From positions 620,001-684,000 of the forward strand of contig BOKS01000001.1 of assembly GCA_016861105.1 (NCBI GenBank): DNA of 64,000 nt, read 5' to 3'. Every line of letters begins with the position of its first letter. The first letter of the stretch is position 1. The translations under genes and the position numbers were made by a program. Shown one piece after another: positions 60,657 through 64,000 of the stretch. Below the pieces are notes generated by a model that ran no database searches, was not told the origin of the DNA, and saw nothing but the letters and a program-made list of their open reading frames with translations. Source of the DNA: Betaproteobacteria bacterium. Lineage in GTDB: Bacteria; Pseudomonadota; Gammaproteobacteria; Burkholderiales; Casimicrobiaceae.

Positions 60657-60983
60657 TAGGGCCTGTTCACGCTATGGCCGCATGCGCGAAGGGTCGCGCC
60701 CGCGTGTCCATCGCGGCGCTCGCCGCCGCGAATGCCGAGCGTACTCGCAAGGCGAGCACAACGAGGGGCGCGCGGGCGCGCCCCGTCCCTCCGGGCTGCG
60801 GCGAACAGGGCCGTGGGCGTTGTTGCAGGTCCTCGCCGGGTTCCCGACCCGCCTTGCGCCTTGCGCCTTGCGCCTTGCGCCTTGCGCCTTGCGCCTTGCG
60901 CCTTGCGCCTTGCGCCTTGCGCCTGGCCCACGGCCCCTTTTCGCTTCGCAGCGCGCTTGTGTCCATGGCGTGAACAGGCCCTA
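60657..60983. mobile_element. MITE-like element, copy 2 (long form with heptamer repeats)
   Basis: A 327-base element with 21-base terminal inverted repeats differing at one position: left TAGGGCCTGTTCACGC (60657-60672), right GCGTGAACAGGCCCTA (60968-60983). Next to the left end the interior matches copy 1 (GCATGCGCGAAGGGTCGC). It has no transposase. The right end supplies the TAG stop of the enoyl-CoA hydratase gene on the minus strand. Inside are ten CCTTGCG units and a stretch CCCCTTTTCGCTTCGC. Confidence 0.75.
60852..60921. repeat. heptamer tandem repeat, 10 x CCTTGCG
   Basis: Ten uninterrupted units of CCTTGCG span 60852-60921 inside the MITE-like element; a partial eleventh (CCT) follows. 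A simple array of this kind is prone to slippage. Confidence 0.98.
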
Positions 60984-61769
60984 ACGGCCCGTGAACGTCG
61001 GCGGGCGCTTCTCGAGGAACGCGGCGATGCCTTCCCGGCGGTCGTCGCTGGCGGCGAGCAGCGCGAACGCCTGGCGCTCGGCAGCGAGCGCCTCGGCGAG
61101 CGGCGCCTCGAAGGCGCGCAGCACCGCCTCCTTGGCCAGCCGCACGGCGAGCGGCGGCTTCGCGGCGATGACGGCGGCGAGCTCGACGGCACGCGCCAGC
61201 GCGCTCTCCGGCTCGTCGACCTCCACGGCGAGGCCGGCTGCGAGCGCCGCGTGCGCGGCGATCGGCTGCCCGGTCAGCACCATCTGCATGGCCAGCGCCT
61301 TCCCGCACGCGCGCGCCAGGCGCGCCGTCCCGCCCGCGCCGGGGATCAGGCCGAGGTTCACCTCGGGCTGGCCGAACCGGGCGTTCGTGCCGGCGACGAC
61401 GAAGTCGCAGGCGAGCGCGAGCTCGCTTCCCGCGCCCAGCGCGTAGCCGCAGACGGCCGCCACCAGCGGCTTGGGGAACGTCGCGATCGCGCGCCAGTGC
61501 CGCTGGCGCTCGTGCACGAGGATGTCGAGCGGCCCGAGCGGCTGCATCTCGCGCACGTCGGCCCCGGCGGCGAACACCTTCGGGCCGCCGGTGATCACGA
61601 CGGCGCGGGTCGCGTCGTCCCCGGCGGCCTCGGACAGGACGGCAGCGATCTCGCGCAGCGTCTGCGTCCGCAGCGCGTTGCGCACGTCCGGCCGCTGCAG
61701 CGTGATGCGCGCCACGCCCTCCGCGGGGCGGTCGACGACGATGTCCTGCGGCGCGGCGTTTCCGCTCAT
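60981..61769 (-). CDS. enoyl-CoA hydratase/isomerase family protein
   Basis: A 262-residue crotonase-fold protein. Oxyanion-hole segments are VFAAGADVREMQPLG and the GAGSELALACDFVVAGTNARFGQPEVNLGLIPGAGGTARLARACGKALAMQMVLTG pattern. The Glu in GQPEVN is a catalytic candidate; the first Glu of classic hydratases is in GSELALA. It would hydrate or isomerise enoyl-CoAs in fatty-acid or ring-degradation pathways. Its stop TAG comes from the MITE-like right end. A TACACT seven bases before ATG 61769 suggests its own promoter. Confidence 0.92.
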   Translation of the reverse strand: MSGNAAPQDIVVDRPAEGVARITLQRPDVRNALRTQTLREIAAVLSEAAGDDATRAVVITGGPKVFAAGADVREMQPLGPLDILVHERQRHWRAIATFPKPLVAAVCGYALGAGSELALACDFVVAGTNARFGQPEVNLGLIPGAGGTARLARACGKALAMQMVLTGQPIAAHAALAAGLAVEVDEPESALARAVELAAVIAAKPPLAVRLAKEAVLRAFEAPLAEALAAERQAFALLAASDDRREGIAAFLEKRPPTFTGR

Positions 61770-61776
61770 CGCGCCA

Positions 61777-61782
61777 AGTGTA
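61777..61782 (-). promoter_or_regulatory. -10-like hexamer (TACACT) for the enoyl-CoA hydratase gene
   Basis: Minus-strand TACACT lies seven bases before ATG 61769, within the 36-base gap behind the second hydratase gene. Confidence 0.35.
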
Positions 61783-61805
61783 GCAACGCCGCGCCGCTCC
61801 GGGCG

Positions 61806-62582
61806 TCAGCGGTGCCTGAACGAAGGCTTGCGCTTCTCGACGAACGCGCGCATGCCCTCCTTGCGGTCCTCCAGCGCGAACGTCGCGTGGAACTCGCGCC
61901 GCTCGAACAGCAACCCTTCGGCGAGCGAGGACTCGTGGGCGCGGTTGATCGCCTCCTTGATCTTCAGCACCACCGGCAGCGAGAACGACGCGATCTTCTG
62001 CGCCATCGCCATCGTCTCGTCCATCAGCCGATCGGCCGGCACGACGCGCGCGACGAGCCCCGCGCGCTCGGCCTCGGCCGCGTCCACCATGCGCCCGGTC
62101 AGGCACCAGTCCATCGCCTTCGCCTTGCCGACGGCGCGCGGCAGGCGCTGCGTGCCGCCCATGCCCGGCATCGTGCCGATCGTCACCTCCGGCTGGCCGA
62201 ACTTCGCCGTGTCCGCGGCGACGATCAGGTCGCACATCATCGCCAGCTCGCAGCCACCGCCCAGCGCGTAGCCCGCCACCGCGGCGATGACGGGCTTGCG
62301 CACCGTGCGCAGCGCCTCGTAGTTCTTCGTGATGTAGTCGTCGCCGTACACCTTCGCGTAGCCCCAGTCGGCCATCGCGCCGATGTCGGCGCCGGCGGCG
62401 AACGCCTTCTCGCTGCCGGTGACCACGATGACCGAGATGCCGGAGTCGTCGTCGAAGGCGCGCAGCGCGGTCGCCAGCTCCGCGGCGAGCGCATCGTTCA
62501 GCGCGTTGAGGCGCTGCGGGCGGTGGAGCGTGACGATCGCGACGCGGTCGCGGGTGTCGGTCAGGATGTGGTCGTAGGGCAT
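61806..62582 (-). CDS. enoyl-CoA hydratase, classic type
   Basis: A 258-residue crotonase. Typical hydratase segments: [101 protein letters not shown], with both catalytic Glu residues (GGCELA, GQPEVT) visible. This is the normal beta-oxidation or phenylacetate/aromatic pathway enzyme. It is 14 bases after hmgA and 36 bases before its paralogue; the three may form an operon. Start ATG 62582 begins MPYDHIL. Confidence 0.94.
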   Translation of the reverse strand: MPYDHILTDTRDRVAIVTLHRPQRLNALNDALAAELATALRAFDDDSGISVIVVTGSEKAFAAGADIGAMADWGYAKVYGDDYITKNYEALRTVRKPVIAAVAGYALGGGCELAMMCDLIVAADTAKFGQPEVTIGTMPGMGGTQRLPRAVGKAKAMDWCLTGRMVDAAEAERAGLVARVVPADRLMDETMAMAQKIASFSLPVVLKIKEAINRAHESSLAEGLLFERREFHATFALEDRKEGMRAFVEKRKPSFRHR

Positions 62583-62596
62583 GCGGCGCGGACTCG

Positions 62597-63946
62597 TCAG
62601 GGGCGGGAGGGGTCGAAGTGCTTCGCGAGCCCCTGCCAGCAGCGGTAGTACTCGGGCTGCAGCTGCGCCGATTCGAGCGCCGCGCGCGTCGGGAAGTACG
62701 GCAGGCAGGTCTCGACCATGAACGCCATCGTGTCGCGGATCACCGTCGGCTTCGAGGTGTCGATGCGGCTCTGCTCCTCGAAGGTCCTCGCGTCGGGGCC
62801 GTGGCCGGTCCAGCTGTTGTGCAGGCTCGCGCCGCCCGGCTGGAAGCCCTCCGCCTTGGCATCGTAGACGCCCTCGATCAGGCCCATGAACTCGGAGGCG
62901 ACGTTGCGGTGGAACCACGGCGGCCGGAACGTGTCCTGCATCGCGAGGATGCGCGGCGCGAACACGACGAAGTCGATCGCGTCCACGCCCGGCACCGCGC
63001 TCTGCGACTGCAGCACGAGGAAGATCGACGGGTCGGGGTGGTCGTAGCTGATCGAGCCGATGACGTTGAAGCGCTTGAGGTCGTAGCGGTACGGCGCGTA
63101 GTTGCCGTGCCACGCGACCACGTCGAGCGGCGAGTGGTCGATCGCGGCGACCCAGCGCTGGCCCATGAACTTGGTGACGAGCTCGAAGCGGCCTTCGCGG
63201 TCCTCGTAGGCGGCGACCGGCGTCTCGAAGTCGCGCGGGTTCGCGAGACCGTTGCTGCCGATCGCCCCGAGGTCGGGGATGCGGAACAGGCTGCCGAAGT
63301 TCTCGCAGACGTAGCCGCGCGACGGCCCGTCGGGGAGCTCGGCCGCGAAGCGCACCCCGCGCGGAATGACGGCGATCTCCGTGGGCGCCACCTCCAGCGT
63401 CCCGAGCTCGGTGCGGAAGCGCACGCGGCCCTGCTGCGGCAGCACCAGGAGCTCGCCGTCCGCATTGGCGAAGTAGCGTCCCTCCATCGAGCGGTTCGCG
63501 GCGTACAGGTGGACCGCGCAGCCGCTCATCGACGCGGCGCTGCCGTTGCCGGCCATCGTCACCCAGCCGTCGATCCAGTCGACCGGCTCGGCGGGGATGG
63601 GCAGCGGGTCCCAGCGCATCTGGTTGGGGGGCACGACGGTGTCGCCGAACGCGGCCACCACGCGCCCGCCGTCCACGCGGCGGAATGGCTCGTGCATCGC
63701 GCCGGGCCGGATGCGGTAGGTCCACGTGCGGCGGTTCAGCCAGCGGGGCATCGTGAACGCCGTCCCGGAGAGCTGCTCGGCGTACAGGCCGTACGGGCAC
63801 CTCTGCGGCGAGTTGCGGCCGACGGGAAGCGCGCCGGGCAGTGCCTCGGTCGCGAACTCGTTGCCGAAGCCCGTCATGTAGGCCAGCGCAGCGCCGGCGA
63901 GCGTGGGCCGTGTGGCCTGGACCTGCGTGGTCGTCGCTAGGGTCAT
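62597..63946 (-). CDS. hmgA: homogentisate 1,2-dioxygenase
   Basis: A 449-residue non-heme iron dioxygenase that opens the ring of homogentisate in tyrosine and phenylalanine breakdown. Segments: [114 protein letters not shown]. The iron site is in [18 protein letters not shown] (His, Glu) and [10 protein letters not shown] (His), complete. GGAGG sits nine bases before ATG 63946. No maleylacetoacetate isomerase or fumarylacetoacetase is in the window; they may lie to the right. Confidence 0.97.
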   Translation of the reverse strand: MTLATTTQVQATRPTLAGAALAYMTGFGNEFATEALPGALPVGRNSPQRCPYGLYAEQLSGTAFTMPRWLNRRTWTYRIRPGAMHEPFRRVDGGRVVAAFGDTVVPPNQMRWDPLPIPAEPVDWIDGWVTMAGNGSAASMSGCAVHLYAANRSMEGRYFANADGELLVLPQQGRVRFRTELGTLEVAPTEIAVIPRGVRFAAELPDGPSRGYVCENFGSLFRIPDLGAIGSNGLANPRDFETPVAAYEDREGRFELVTKFMGQRWVAAIDHSPLDVVAWHGNYAPYRYDLKRFNVIGSISYDHPDPSIFLVLQSQSAVPGVDAIDFVVFAPRILAMQDTFRPPWFHRNVASEFMGLIEGVYDAKAEGFQPGGASLHNSWTGHGPDARTFEEQSRIDTSKPTVIRDTMAFMVETCLPYFPTRAALESAQLQPEYYRCWQGLAKHFDPSRP

Positions 63947-63974
63947 GTCGTCATGCCTCCAGGAAAGACACTGG

Positions 63975-63994
63975 GTCCCCGCCTTCGCGGGGAC
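63975..63994. repeat. REP-like hairpin at right edge
   Basis: GTCCCCGCCTTCGCGGGGAC is the same hairpin as at 34309-34328 (one interior base differs) and is likewise followed by GACG-type sequence. It lies upstream of hmgA. Confidence 0.7.
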
Positions 63995-64000
63995 GACGAT

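Noticed and set aside
60852..60921. CRISPR array
   Set aside because: Units are 7 bases and contiguous with no spacers; it is a simple tandem repeat.

Overview
The window is a very GC-rich, densely coded bacterial chromosome segment. Codon use, gene content (pobA, hmgA, TRAP transporter, FcbT-like permease, selenoneine and ergothioneine genes, cus-type copper efflux, two 2-oxoacid:acceptor oxidoreductases) and betaproteobacterial-looking intergenic repeats suggest a metabolically versatile betaproteobacterium, probably of the Burkholderiales or a nearby group. This placement is inferred from gene content; no rRNA or other phylogenetic marker is present. I found no tRNA, rRNA, CRISPR array, prophage or insertion sequence.

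Layout. 1-5.5 kb: 5' part of pobA, then small exported or membrane proteins (DUF2946-like, DsrE-like, glycine-zipper lipoprotein, MgtC, EF-hand protein), a spermidine-synthase-like protein and unknowns. 5.6-11.2 kb: a DUF2628 membrane protein, an exported hydrolase, two tandem exported methyltransferases, pcm, a 2OG-Fe(II) oxygenase and a CBS protein. 11.4-15.6 kb: a TRAP transporter operon (dctP, dctQ, dctM) with a strong hairpin between the binding protein and the permeases, and a tandem-repeat insert in the large permease. 16.0-28.2 kb: a copper/silver resistance island on the minus strand (CusCBA, a membrane adenylate/guanylate cyclase, CusF, CopA-type ATPase, a broken DUF411 gene and small exported proteins).

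28.2-38.7 kb: a minus-strand block with an NfnAB-like flavoprotein pair, alpha and beta subunits of a 2-oxoacid:acceptor oxidoreductase and a 741-residue protein that looks like a degenerate PFOR thiamine domain plus a ferredoxin-like tail. A hydrolase and an AsmA protein follow. 38.9-42.7 kb: Kup potassium transporter divergent from a KdpD/KdpE-like two-component pair. 42.7-47.6 kb: a second, paralogous 2-oxoacid oxidoreductase operon with a GltD-like iron-sulfur flavoprotein. Possible FNR/CRP-type boxes lie upstream of both oxidoreductase operons.

47.8-54.3 kb: a selenoneine locus (senA, senB, senC/selD) beside the two ergothioneine genes egtB and egtD. EgtD would supply hercynine to both SenA and EgtB, so sulfur and selenium versions of the same antioxidant can be made from one neighbourhood. 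A Nei-like glycosylase lacking its H2TH domain sits between the two sets. 54.5-57.7 kb: TlpA-like thioredoxin, an exported transglutaminase-like protein and a large unknown with papain-like residues. 57.7-59.9 kb: arsM under an unusually AT-rich promoter, a convergent arsR and an IclR regulator. 60.0-64.0 kb: a DUF4136 lipoprotein, a MITE-like element carrying ten heptamer repeats, two enoyl-CoA hydratases and hmgA.

Recurrent themes are a -10-like hexamer 6-7 bases before start codons (suggesting leaderless mRNAs), a terminal-inverted-repeat element that supplies stop codons, and REP-like hairpins.
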